Translations under genes and position numbers: made by a program
Origin: Polychytrium aggregatum
Taxonomy: Eukaryota; Chytridiomycota; Chytridiomycetes; Polychytriales
Assembly: GCF_025602895.1 (NCBI RefSeq)
Contig: NW_026516213.1
Location: forward strand, 496,001-560,000
Direction of reading: 5' to 3'
Length of the DNA stretch: 64,000 nt
In this document: positions 1 to 10,844 of the stretch, one piece after another
How positions within the stretch are numbered: position 1 is the first letter of the stretch
Layout: every line of letters begins with the position of its first letter
The notes under the pieces: model-generated
Seen by the model: the letters and a program-made list of their open reading frames with translations, nothing else
Told to the model about the DNA's origin: nothing
Database searches by the model: none

Positions 1-25
1 CGGCCATGCGCACTTTTGATGGGAC

Positions 26-70
26 GGCTCATGTGCGGATGGCTCACGTGCGGATGGCTCATGTGCGGCT
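26..70. repeat. 15-bp tandem repeat, three copies
   Basis: Three copies of a 15-bp unit (ggctcatgtgcggat, second copy with one change) run head to tail. They lie upstream of the exon starting at 352, so they are probably inside an intron of the WD40 gene. Confidence 0.8.
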
Positions 71-200
71 CTCCTTCTCGACCGGGATCGGCCTGGCTCT
101 GCACAGACGACCAAGGGTAAGTTGGCCTGCTGCCGACAGGCGATTCGTCGACCGGGAGGTTGCTTCCCGTCGGCCGTGCCTCAAGTTGCTTGTGTCGCTG

Positions 201-317
201 ATGACTGGGGTCTCCCACGACATCTGCCGATGACTGGGGTCTCCCACGACATCTGCCGATGACTGGGGTCTCCCACGACATCTGCCGATGACCGGGGTTT
301 CCCACGATATCCGCTGA
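201..317. repeat. 29-bp tandem repeat, four copies
   Basis: Four units with a 29-bp period start at 201, 230, 259 and 288, each beginning atgactggggtctcccacga. The first three are identical and the last is diverged. The array ends about 35 bp before the splice acceptor at 350-351, so it is probably an intronic minisatellite. Confidence 0.9.
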
Positions 318-351
318 TGGCCTGTGCCTCGCGCAACCCTGTCCTGACCAG

Positions 352-1064
352 ATGTCAACTTTTATGGAGCATCGGATCGATACGTGGTCTCGGGATCGGA
401 CGACGGATACGCCTTCATCTGGGACAAGAGGAGCACCAGGCTCGTGCAGCTGCTTGCAGGCGACTCGGAGGTCGTCAATGTCATCCAGGGCCATCCGCAC
501 GCTCCCGTCATAGCCGTCAGCGGCATCGACAGCACCATCAAGATCTTTGAGCCCATCTACCCAAACAACCGGCTGTGGAGCTTGGACATGGATGCCTTGG
601 AGGCGGCCCAGCAGGAGGCGGGACTGGCGACGGGCAGCTGGCTTCCAGACTCCCACCTGAACCGAGACGTGCAGCCCCGTCCGTCCTCAAAGCTGTTTCC
701 CGTGAACTGCTGTTTGCAGTACTCGAAGCGGCTGGACACGGACTCGGTGGGCGACCACGGCTCGTCCTCGGATGGGGTCGAGTCGGAAACGACACCCGCT
801 CAGTTCCCGCCAACCGACGTCACCACTACCCCGGCGCTGCCGCCGAGCTCGTCGCTCATGAGCCAAGCATCCCGGATCTGCTCGGAAAACATCGGCTTTA
901 TTGGACACCGCCTCTACCGCCGCCGACAGTCGTCGACCTTTGCTGCGATCCAGAGGCTGTTGCTCTATGGCTCCATCTTTCACGCTCACAGCAGCAACAT
1001 CGACGACGCCTCCGACAGCCACAACGACAGCGACGAAGGCCAAGAAAGCTGTCCGGTGCAATGA
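352..1064 (+). CDS. 3' exon of a WD40-repeat DCAF6/DCAF8/WDTC1-type protein (partial)
   Basis: This is the last visible exon; the 5' part lies left of the window. It opens after an AG acceptor (350-351) and reads DVNFYGASDRYVVSGSDDGY then FIWDK, a WD40 blade. The next blade ends SGIDSTIKIFEP. This pair of closing blades is characteristic of the DCAF6, DCAF8 and WDTC1 family, which act as substrate receptors for CUL4-DDB1 ubiquitin ligases. After about residue 75 the protein is low-complexity (Ser, Thr, Pro and Asp rich), then SENIGFIGHRLYRRR, and it stops at 1062-1064. The family assignment rests on the blade motif only. The DCAF subtype cannot be decided from this fragment. Confidence 0.75.
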
Positions 1065-1170
1065 GCAGCAAAGCACGGGGAACTGGGTGCTGGTGTGCAC
1101 GCAGGGGATCGAGAAGATCGGAAAGCCAAGAGCGAGACTCATTCTCCCTCGCCAAGTTGCGTTGGTGACT

Positions 1171-1430
1171 GAGACGGACGAAGGTTTGGTGAATGAGACG
1201 GACGAAGGTTTGGTGACCGAGACGGACGAAGGTTTGGTGACCGAGACGGACGAAGGTTTGGTGACCGAGACGGACGAAGGTTTGGTGACCGAGACGGACG
1301 AAGGTTTGGTGACCGAGACGGACGAAGGTTTGGTGACCGAGACGGACGAAGGTTTGGTGACCGAGACGGACGAAGGTTTGGTGACCGAGACGGACGAAGG
1401 TTTGGTGAATGAGACCGACGAAGGACAGTC
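1171..1430. repeat. 24-bp tandem repeat, eleven copies
   Basis: Eleven units of 24 bp (gagacggacgaaggtttggt plus gacc or gaat) start at 1171 and recur at exact 24-bp spacing to 1411. The period is a multiple of three, so several frames on both strands stay open through the array. The array begins about 105 bp after the WD40 stop codon, so it is probably 3' UTR or intergenic. Confidence 0.9.
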
Positions 1431-2094
1431 CCAAACCATGTTGTGCAAACGAGCAAGACACGGCCTTTCTCTGTGTGGGCAACAGTGACAAGAGCGATCG
1501 GGTCACTTTCCAGCGGGCGGCAGGGGACCATGTCGTCACTGTGCTCTCCCTCGCCCGCATCGCTGCAATCGACCGAGGACAAACAAGTGAAACCAGCGGG
1601 TTGTGGCCGGCTGTCATTCACATCGAGAAGTCTCGTCGACTGTGTTGGCTGACGCCATCTGGGGGCCACCAGGCTGATGATGGCCCTCGATGTTCATTCG
1701 GTCATTGAGCTGGCATGTCGTCCACTGAGGTGATGTGAACATGTGGAAAGGGCAGGCCGTGACCATCTGCAGCCTCGATTGGAACCTGTGGGTGTGGTGG
1801 ACATCTCCGAGGCGGCCAGTGTGGATGCTCGGCAATCGATTGTATATGGCAGTAATATTAGACGACTTGCGCGTTCAAACGAGAAAATGGACACTGTTTT
1901 ACCCATATTGATTATCTTATTGCCTGGTGCATTCGCTCTGAGGATTAGAATCCAAGAGAGCGGTGGATGGTGACGGGCTTTGGATGATTTGACGAGGACA
2001 TGTATTCCGTTACCCGAACACAGAGGCCAACCTCCCCTATGCCACAGCGCCCCTGTCTCTCCTTTCTAACACTGTATATAATGCCAGGGATCAA
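1431..2094. other. Intergenic spacer between convergent genes
   Basis: No supportable gene was seen between the 24-bp array and the stop codon of the channel gene. The short open frames here lack recognisable motifs. The flanking genes converge, so the segment probably holds both 3' UTRs. Confidence 0.6.
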
Positions 2095-5000
2095 CTATGG
2101 CAGATTCTTGACCACAAAGACAGTGTCGTTGGTGTCTACCAAATCAAATCCCTTGCAGTTTGTGTACACATACGGAAAGTCGTGCTCGTTGTTCAGGTGG
2201 TCACTGCTTGAGTGGTGCGAGACCTTGGCGCCACCACGGTAGAGGCCCAGCGGGATGTAGTCGCGATCGAGCAGGTAGTGCATCAGCTGCACATACTGCC
2301 TTTGGTGGAACTGCGGCGGAACAGGCATGGAGATGATGCGGCTCGAGAGTTGATTGAGGATCTCGATCACATAGGGACGGAAATACGACTGGCACAGCAG
2401 CGCGTGAGCAAAGTGGGAGGTCGTCACCATGCCAGCCGCAAAGAACTTGTCAAAGTGATAAACCGGAAAGGGTGAGATGCCGTATTCGGTACTCTCGGCC
2501 TCCTCAAGCAGCTTTTGTAGATAAACCGTTGTCAGGGGCGCCTCGCTTCGCGACTCGGTTTGCTCAATGGGCTTGTATGCGTCCTCGTCCTCCAGGTCAC
2601 CCTCCGACTCCTCGTCGTTGTGGTGGTCCTGTTGGGCCTGCTCAACCGTCAGAGGAAGCTTTTCGATATCCTTGTCCTTGGTAGGAGACAGCTTTGCCTG
2701 CCGTGTCGATGGCTTCGGGGTTTTACGGGGACCCTTGGGCAAAACATCGGCGTTGGTCTCGGCGGTGAACTGAATCAAGTTCTGTAGCAGTGTCGGCGTT
2801 TCGACGCCCTCAGTTCTCAGTTTCATGTACATCTGCAGACGATCGGAGACCCCAAGGGAGCAGTTATTCAAGATGAACTTCATCTGGAGGAACTTTTCAT
2901 CCCACTGAAGCTCTCTGGTTGTAAAGTACTTGACGTTCTGGCCGTTTGCCAGCTCAACGATGAATGGGGTGTTGGGCCATTCCTTGTGTTTCCAAATACG
3001 GAGTACCGGGCCATCGGAATCAGAATCCATCATATCGAGTTTGGAGAATGGAGTGTCATTCTATTAGTGCCCGTTTGACCGAAAAATGGAATGTATCAGC
3101 ATCGCATCGCATAAAAGCTCAGGGAAGCTCACCTTGTCGATCATCTTGATTATGAAGATTGCATTTGCATCAGGCAGGGTGCGGCTCGCACTCTCTCCCT
3201 CCTGGGAGTTGATGGTCGTCGCTGACGATAGGATCACGATCTGGCGACACGTCTCGATGCTAGCTTCGACCAGACTCGTTCGCTTGAGTGGCGTGCCGGC
3301 CACCAAATGGAGATTCGAAAACGTCGCCATGGTGTCCTTCCAGATGCCGACGGAAACATCTGGCATCTTGTCCAATATGCATACCACAGGGACCTCGCGC
3401 TGGCTTTCAATGTTGCTCGAGCGAATCCCCTTCACAAAGTGACGGAGGCCGCGGGACGAAACTGATCCGCAAAGTATAATGTGGTCCCGGAAGCAAATCT
3501 TGGAGGTCACTGGAGCAGCTTCGCCTTCGACGGAATCAGAAACAGGCTCCTCGTCAATATGGGTCTCGGTGCTGGGCTTGTTCGACTGCGTGGCTTTGTC
3601 GACCGACTCTTCGCTGGGCTGCTTGAAGAGCTCCTCTATGTCGGCCTCAATGTCTTTCGCCTTGTCCTTTTTATCTATGGTGCTTGTGTCGAGCGACTCT
3701 TTGAATTGGATGCAGATTCTCAAGATCATCTCCTCGCCGCCCTCGGCAATGCAGAAGATGATGTCGTCACCGCGCAGTACCGTGTCTCCGCTGGGACTGA
3801 TGGCGATGTTGTAGCTGGTGCTATGCATCAGAGCAAACAGAATGACTCCAAAGGAGTCGTAGACCGCACGAACAGCCTGTCGGAAAGGGACGCCGCTAAA
3901 GCCCTTGGGACAGCGAAAGGCGTGTAGCTGGTGCATAGCTCCGTAGTGGTATTCCTTCATCCAACCGATCTCTGCGTTTCGCGTGGGCTGATAAGTCTGT
4001 ATCAAGTTGAGCAGAAGCGTCAAGAAGCCCGGAACAAGACAGGTTCGAGAGAGTAATGTCATCTTGAACTCTTCAAGGCTGAGCACACGGTCGCAGCCGC
4101 AGTGCTCAGAGAGATCTCTGGCGGCGATGTCTTGCACCTGGGCAAAGATAGGCAGACCGGGAAATGCGTTCTTGGCGACCAGGGCACTCATCAGAATCGA
4201 CGCATCGGCACCGCGAGTTGCCGATACCTCGTCGTCCTCGTCGTTGTTTTTGAGTGCCTCGTGGTCGACATTGAACAAGAAAAGGCCCGTGGCATTGACT
4301 GCACGGCTCCTTCTCAAATCAAAGAGCGAGAGCGAGCTGCCATTGAGATAGCTGACTCGATTGCGATAGAAGGGATTGCGCAGTATCTGTCTCATCTCGA
4401 GCGAAGGCTCGGAGCAGGTGAGAATGACAACATTTCCGCTCGGATCCTGGGCAAAGAACTCGCGGCAAAAGTCAGCAACACCGGCGATGGTGATTGTGCC
4501 CGAGATTATGACGTGGCGATGCTGGGAGCCGCTGCTCGTGTACTTTGCACGCTGATAGACGCTTGTCGAATTGTAAATTTCCGAGAGCTTGGCTGTCTGC
4601 AGGGGCACAAACACAATCACGAAGATGATCAACACCATCACTAAGACCCTCGACGAGGTCGATGATGGCGTCAAGTCACCAAACCCAATGGTACTGCGCG
4701 GAAGATATATGGCGCGTTAATGACAGCAAACCGGGTTGCGGTCCTGGATCACCAGCGCTGCAAAACGTCGTTCTTTCGGAAAGCCGCCGCAATGCTGATG
4801 CAGATTAGAAGAAGCCTGCTGCCACAGGATATGGAACGGCCCAAGTCCCAAGAATGTTGTAATGATACTCACCTAAATGTCACCTGGGCGACACAGACAT
4901 ATGGGCGATGGGTTAGTACGGGCTCCAAGCCAAGTTCGCACGTCAACGGGTCGAGCAGACCACCATATACAACAATAATCCCTCGCTCGCTTCACATTCA

Positions 5001-6380
5001 CTCTGCATTCACTCTGTATTCATTCACTTTGCATTCACTCTGCATTCACTCCCCATTCAATTTTAATGCGCTTCCCACCCCTTCCCTTGATGATCCGGCG
5101 CATGCCAACCTACCATGATATAGTACAAGCTGTCGTGCCAGTTCGTGAGCGAGGGTGGGGTCGGCCGTGTGATGGTGGTCTCGAATGCGTTGATCGCTGA
5201 GGCCGAGAGAAAGACAAAGTTGATGAAAGTGAGGGCGAGGATGGTCAACTCGCGGCGCTCCTCCGTCTCGGAGAACGAAAGGAGTCGATATGTCCTCAAG
5301 ATCCTGGACGCTCGGAGGATGCGGAGGAGCCCGAGATACCAAATATACAGTCCATCTGCCGAGGCCTCCTCATCCGAGACGTTTTGGCTGAGCATGAACA
5401 CGTATATGAACGGAGGGATGATCGAAATCAGGTCGATGAGAGACGACAGATTGAAGTAAAACTTGAGACGGTCCTCGGCAGCATAAAATGAAAGTATGTA
5501 GTCGGACAAGAAGATGCTTGCCAAGGCGACATCAAAGTACTTGACGCTGTAACGCTCGGTCTTGTCAATCGCGTATGTTAACAACACGTAGTTGCAGATG
5601 GCGGCGATCGTGCAAATGACCTGGAAAACCATCCACATGCGAGCGTAGCGCGAGTTATTGAACCAGCGGCGGATGGCCTCGGGCGAATACTTGTCCGACC
5701 ATGATTTTTGAGTCTTCTTGCGCAGCCCAAGCAGATAGGCCTCGAAGGGAGCGATAGACTTTTCGAGAGACTGGGGTAGTCTGGAGCTTGCTTTTGGGGC
5801 GTTGCGAATCTCCCGCATTTGCTTGCGCTTGATGCGTTCCTGTTCTTTGCGGATGGTGCGGATGCCGGACAGATTGCTGTAGTTGCGATGGAAACTCAAT
5901 CCGAGCTCGGCAAGCGGGTCGCTGAGCAGGTCGTCATCTGGAGCACGGCGTGGAATGAGTATCACAGCAATGAGGAACACGACGCAAGTAGCCGAACATG
6001 AGATGATTCAGCTCGTGTCGGCGACTATAGAAAATGTGATGCTGCCGCGACACCCCTCTCGCACTCGGCAGAAACCTCTGGCGACCAAGACCAAGCGCTC
6101 CTTTGCTCTGCCATGCCGCTGGACGGTACGTACCATATCCGTATCGCTTGGCCTGGTAGATTCTATATGCATAGTTTATGAGCCGGCCGGCGATAATCAT
6201 CAGCGGAATGCATACAAATGGCGCCCAGAGCACAATGTTGTAGAGACGCGATTTTTGCTGAATATCCTCATCGGTCGCAGTGCTGTTCATTGAATCGACG
6301 AGCGTGCCGACGGTTTGGTTGAGGACATTGTTCCACGGCGTCTGTGTTCCGTTTGGATCGAGAGAGCTTGAGCCAGACAT
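2095..6380 (-). CDS. BK/Slo-type calcium-activated potassium channel with tandem RCK domains
   Basis: Exons (minus): 6380-6134, 5937-5114, 4883-4873, 4693-3133, 3060-2095, giving 1202 codons in frame, about the length of animal Slo1. An extra N-terminal membrane span (about residues 46-70) suggests an S0 helix. An S4-like segment near residues 285-300 carries regular arginines (RILRASRILRTYRLL). The pore reads YYIMVTFSTIGFGD, and its centre (VTF plus two bases of Ser) is encoded by the 11-nt exon at 4873-4883. S6 follows, then an RCK1 domain from about residue 420 (RHVIISGTITIAGVADF) and a second RCK from about 750 (DHIILCGSVSSRGLRHF). Just after the last intron an acidic stretch (LDMMDSDSDG) sits where animal BK channels have the calcium bowl. 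Expected role: K+ efflux gated by voltage and Ca2+ at the plasma membrane. Calcium sensitivity is inferred. Confidence 0.88.
4873..4883 (-). other. 11-nt microexon in the pore loop of the BK-type channel
   Basis: On the minus strand the exon is GTGACATTTAG, preceded by cccag and followed by gtgagt. It adds Val-Thr-Phe and the first two bases of the following Ser codon. It bridges YYIM at the end of the exon 5937-5114 to TIGFGD in the exon 4693-3133 without frame change. Flanking introns are 230 bp (5113-4884) and 179 bp (4872-4694). Confidence 0.85.
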
Positions 6381-6902
6381 GGTTTGGAGACGAGCGAGCA
6401 GCCAGCACGGCAACGCAGGGGGGGGTGTTGCTCGAAGCCAATTCAAGTCGCAAGATGAAGCCGAAAGCAAGCAAGCAGGCAGCCGGCCTCGCCCATTCCC
6501 GGCCGACCTGTGCCCACAGATAAATCGCCGTCCTGGTCGTGCACAGTGCCGACCCAATCATGGCGGCGTCTGGTCGACATCTCCCGCAGGGTGCCGATCA
6601 TGCACATCCGATCGCGTGGCCCGGATCGCAGGGGTGGTGGGGCAAGGGCATGCCGGGGTTAGGGCTGGCGGAATACTCCGACCCAACAAGGCGCCAGCGG
6701 ACAGGCTCCGACACATCACAGCACCGTCCGGCATCCTCGCATCCTCGCATCCTCGCAAGCCCTCGCATCTCCGTCTCCACATTCCCTATATCTCCATCTC
6801 CACATATCCCCATCCCTGCCGCCGTCGCCGAGACACACTTGCCCCTCTGAGATCCAGCCCCCTTGCCGCGCTTTGCATCCAAAAGCACCCCATCATCCGC
6901 CA
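6381..6902. promoter_or_regulatory. Divergent promoter region between the BK-type channel and RMD5
   Basis: The 522-bp gap separates two divergently transcribed start codons. It is GC-rich with short direct repeats (catcctcg near 6730-6755; ccacat/tctcc near 6775-6810). No clear TATA box was identified. Function as a shared promoter is inferred from the gene arrangement. Confidence 0.5.
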
Positions 6903-8364
6903 ATGGATTCTCTGGTGAACGATTACCAGCAGCTGACCAAACGTCAGAAGCGCATCCGCTCTGAGGCAACCCAGAGCATCGACTCGCTCATATCGACTCT
7001 CACCGCCACTAAAAGCGCTCTTCAGAGCCAAGCGACTCCCGGGAGCCACGTCTTGCCCAAACAGGCCCAGCTTCTTTCCCAGAGCGCCAAGAGCACGGCA
7101 GCCCAGCTCTCGGAGCAAAACAAAGAGTTCTACTCGGCCCTCGGCAAGTTCAGCAAAGCCCTCGACAAAAAGTTCAAGCTCGACCTGGACACGGTTTGGG
7201 ATCCTCGAGCCCTCGATGGTCCCGAGCGATATGGGATGCTCAACCAGACCATCGCGAACCATTTCATTCGCGAGGGCCAGTTTGCCGTCCTGGACACTTT
7301 CCTGGATGAGTCGGCCATGCCGCGCGACGGCTTTGACTCCTTCAAGGAGAAATTCAGCGAGATGTTCACTATTCTGGAGGACCTCAAGGCAAAGCGCTCG
7401 CTGGACTCTGCCATCCGATGGGCAGTCGCCCATTCCAGCGAGCTTTGGAGGATCGGCAGCCATCTCGAGTTCTCGCTGTGTCGTCTCCAGTTCATCACGC
7501 TCCTGCTTGACCAAAAGCCGGCCTTGGCCCTGGACTATGCCAAGGCCACCTTTCCAAAGTTCACGAAGGGATACATGAAAGGTGGGCCGCGCCGGATCGT
7601 CTGTCTTATCGCGGTTGGCTGGCGCTGAACCGGGACGGAGTCGCAGCCGGTGCTTGATGCTCATGCTGACAAAGTTGAGCCGTCGTTGCTGTCTCCGCCC
7701 TGGAGCAGTGGTAATCTGGCACGAATGCACTGAGTGCGTGTCGCTGACACTTCCCCTTTATGACCTATGGCATCGGCGCTGCTCTCGATATCAATATCGC
7801 AATGTGTATTGCGATCTTCATTGCTATGGTCATTCCGAATATCCTCCCTCACTGTCGGCTGCCGGCCCACTCTCAGAAATCCAACGACTGAGCTGTTCAG
7901 TGCTCTTTGCCAAGCGCCTTCACAATTCGCCTTATGCAGATCTGTTGGATCCTAATCATTGGACGGTCATCCAACAACAGTTTACCCGTGATTTTTGCCA
8001 GTTGCTGGGCCTATCGTCCGAGTCGCCTCTGTACACCGCCATCAGCGTGGGCACATGCGCACTCCCAGCAATCATCAAAATGTCGTCGATCGTCAAGGAG
8101 CGCGCACTGGAATGGACCCAACAGGGCGAACTGCCTGTGGAGATTCCGCTTCTGGATCAGCACCGCTTTCATAGCATCTTTGTGTGCCCCGTATCCAAGG
8201 AGCAGGCAACTCCCGAGAACCCGCCGATGATGCTCCAGTGCGGACACGTCCTGACCAAGGAAAGCTTGGTGCGGCTGACCAAGGGCAACCTCAATGCCAA
8301 GTTCAAGTGCCCATACTGCCCGTCCGAGAGCACCATTTCGCAAGCCACGCGCATACACTTTTAG
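6903..8364 (+). CDS. RMD5: Rmd5/RMND5-type RING subunit of the GID/CTLH E3 ubiquitin ligase
   Basis: Exons 6903-7581 and 7877-8364 (295-bp intron; Glu split GAA) give 388 residues, matching RMND5A (about 390). The N-terminal third is helical. LisH and CTLH segments occupy about residues 110-200 (GMLNQTIANHFIREGQF, then DLKAKRSLDSAIRWAVAHSS). The C-terminal degenerate RING reads FVCPVSKEQ, MMLQCGHVLTKESL and KCPYCPSE. The GID/CTLH complex marks gluconeogenic enzymes and other targets for degradation in the cytosol; Rmd5 is one of its two catalytic RING subunits, pairing with Gid9/MAEA. The join restores YMKEIQRL, a conserved family segment. The start MDSLVNDYQQLTKRQKRIR is the first in-frame ATG. 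Confidence 0.93.
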
Positions 8365-8941
8365 TCCATGAATCCCTGTTTTTGCTGCTGCTCCTGGCCG
8401 TGGAGCAGTATCCCTACGGAGTGGTCTGTGGGCACTAGAGTGCAGCCCCCAGGGAGATGATAGCACTGGCTATTAAGGATCGAAACTGCTCCCTCGACAC
8501 CTCCTCCCGATGATAGTGCTTCGCAATCAACGTTGTTCACAGCTCTCCTCGCTCTGTTTGTTCCATCCACTCCTCACTCGACCCGCTCCTCACCATCGTT
8601 CGCTTGCTTTGCCATTGGACTCTACCATCGTTATGCCGCAGCTTTGTTGGCGGGCCTTCTCCGCATCGATCAAAACAGATTTATCAAACCTTATAAGATG
8701 TCTCTGGAGGGAAACTTTGCTATGCGCCTTTGTCAGATCTCCTTGTGTGCTGGGGTTATTCGCAGAGGGACTGGCTCCATGAAGTGCCCCGAATGAGGAT
8801 ACAGTCATTGGGTGGCACATGGCCACTCGCTGATTCAAGTGTCTCTCAATCTGGCCTCCATGCAGCCACATAGACCGGCCGCCGGTCGGCTTTGTCGGAG
8901 AATATTCTCACCCTTGCGTTCTCGGAAGCACCAGCGCAAAT
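8365..8941. other. Intergenic region upstream of the centrin gene
   Basis: No gene supported in 577 bp between RMD5 and the centrin start codon. Short open frames lack family motifs. Confidence 0.6.
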
Positions 8942-10153
8942 ATGCAAGAGACTGCACCGAGAGCATCCCTCAAAAAGCGGGAAACACAGCACGCAACTTC
9001 GAAGGAGAATGCAGGCTCCGATGACATCAAATCGCCCTCCAAGCCGGGCACACCCACCCTCGCTTCTCGGCCAACATCAAGCAAAGTGCGACGACCCGGC
9101 TCCCTCCAACACAGCCGCTCTGTGATATCCTCCAAGCTCGCAGACACCATTCTTGGTGGCACGTCGTACTCCTCCGTGGCCTCGGGCAACCCACCGTTCA
9201 CTGCGAGCAATCTGTCCGTCAGCAATATTGGAAGCAAGCCTGTACTGCCCGACATCTCGATCAGCAACCTCGCCGGGGGAGATTCTGGGCAGTCAAGCAC
9301 CCGCAGAACGCCTGCGACCCCACCAAAGCAAGTTCGGCTTCCAGGAGCGGGAGGCATGGTCGTCATTCACACGGGAGATCCGCGCGGCTTTCCACGGAGG
9401 AAGTTTGAGCTTTCGCCCGAGCAAGTTACAGAGATCCGGGAAGCGTTCTCACTCTTCGACAGCGACGGCAGCGGGTCAATTAGCGTCAAGGAGTGGCGCA
9501 TTGCCATGAAGGCATTGGGCTTTGAGCCCACGCGGGAAGAGATGAAGCGCATCATGAAGGAGGTTGACTCGGATGGGAGTGGAACCATCGAGTACAAAGA
9601 GTTCCTGGAGCTGATCGAGCGACGGATGGTGAGACTTGGTGTCCTGTAAATGCAGTTTGAAATCAGTGCTGAGGCGAACGTGCATCCTTGGCTGTCTGCA
9701 GCGCTATTTGACTGGATATTGACTCTGTGCGATGTCATTTGGGGTCGCGTGCAGGGAGTATCTTACACCGCATTGCATTGCATTGCATGAGGCGCTCGCA
9801 TATTCATCACGGCTGCGGGCTGCATTTCATTCATGTTAGGCAGAGAAGAGCTCGAGAATGGAGATGACCGAGGTCTTTGGCCTGTTCGATGGACTGCGGG
9901 AGGGCAAGCTGAGCATCCATTCCCTGCGCCAGACGGTGGCAAGACTGGGAGAGGACTTTCTGGACTCGGAGTTGAAGGAGATGATTGACGAGGCAGACCG
10001 AGACGCCGACGGCGAAGTTACAGTGGACGACTTTATCCGCATCATGAAAAAGACGGTGAGGATTGAAATCTGAGAGCGATGTGCAAGCTCAGTAGTGGAT
10101 GCGATGGTCTGATTAACTTTGCTCTGGGGCCTCAAACACAGAACATATGGTGA
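8942..10153 (+). CDS. CDC31: Centrin (Cdc31-type EF-hand protein) with 150-residue N-terminal extension
   Basis: Exons 8942-9628, 9840-10055 and 10142-10153, 304 residues. Four EF-hands follow [19 protein letters not shown]: loop 1 at about D173-E184 ([12 protein letters not shown]), loop 2 at D209-E220 ([12 protein letters not shown]), a degenerate loop 3 (DGLREGKLS) and loop 4 ([12 protein letters not shown]). The linker [10 protein letters not shown] after the first intron and the ending IMKKTNIW match the centrin pattern (MKKT plus two residues, last aromatic). The last exon codes only N-I-W-stop and follows an 86-bp intron with a good branch site (gattaac). Centrins build basal bodies or spindle poles and also serve in nuclear export and DNA repair complexes. 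The Ser/Pro/Thr-rich residues 1-150 are unusual: ordinary centrins have about 20-30 residues there. Confidence 0.9.
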
Positions 10154-10844
10154 TAAAGTGGGAACAAAGAATGTCCGCACAACCCCGAGCATCAAAGTGC
10201 CTGTCGGTGGTCCCATAATGGCTTGAAATCCGGCAGGCTTCCACCACGGAGATTCTATGTAATAATAGCGTTATGACAACAGCGATGACAGACGCTTTCA
10301 CTTTTATTCCTGAAAAACGCTGAAGCCAGCTCGCTTGGAAGGGCCAGAGCCTCCCAGTTGCCATGCGGCACGGAACTGTGACAGAGACGAGCAGCTATGG
10401 GGGCCAGCAAATCCTGATTGTGTGTGTGTGTGTCCAGCTGCTCCCGGTTTATCACGTGCGTGGCTGGTTGCTGGCTGGCATCCGCTTTTGATGCCTCGAG
10501 ATTCTGGTCGAGGCCGAGACCCACAGGCCAAGAGATCTTGAAAAGCCTGCCGACCAGGGCGACCGCCGACCAGCCGACCGACCCCGCTCTGCCTGTGTGT
10601 GACCCGTCGTTCCCGCCCGTGTGTCGTGAGCGACTCTCCTGTGCTCTTTTACGTCTCGGACGCATCGCCAAGCACACCGCCGGCCTGATCGCTGTTTGCT
10701 GTTTGCTGTGGTGAGCTCAGGTCACCAAGAACGTTCGTTGGCCCGCTGTCCTCACATCGCCCAGAGAAGAGCAATCAGCGCCGACTGGATCTAGTCGCAA
10801 AGCACATATCGATTGCCATTGTTCCGTCCTTCACATAGCCAAAA
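10154..10844. promoter_or_regulatory. Upstream region of RPB2
   Basis: 690 bp without a supportable gene. It contains a short (tg)n run near 10418-10433. The A-rich context (ccaaaaatg) immediately before the RPB2 ATG is a suitable fungal start context. Confidence 0.5.

Noticed and set aside
201-317. CRISPR-like array
   Set aside because: Units are directly adjacent without unique spacers, in a eukaryotic intron-rich context.
901-1488. Plus-strand frame with TETDEGLV repeats, as a possible extension of the WD40 protein
   Set aside because: It is in a different frame from the WD40 exon and no splice pair was found that joins them convincingly. The openness is explained by the 24-bp period.
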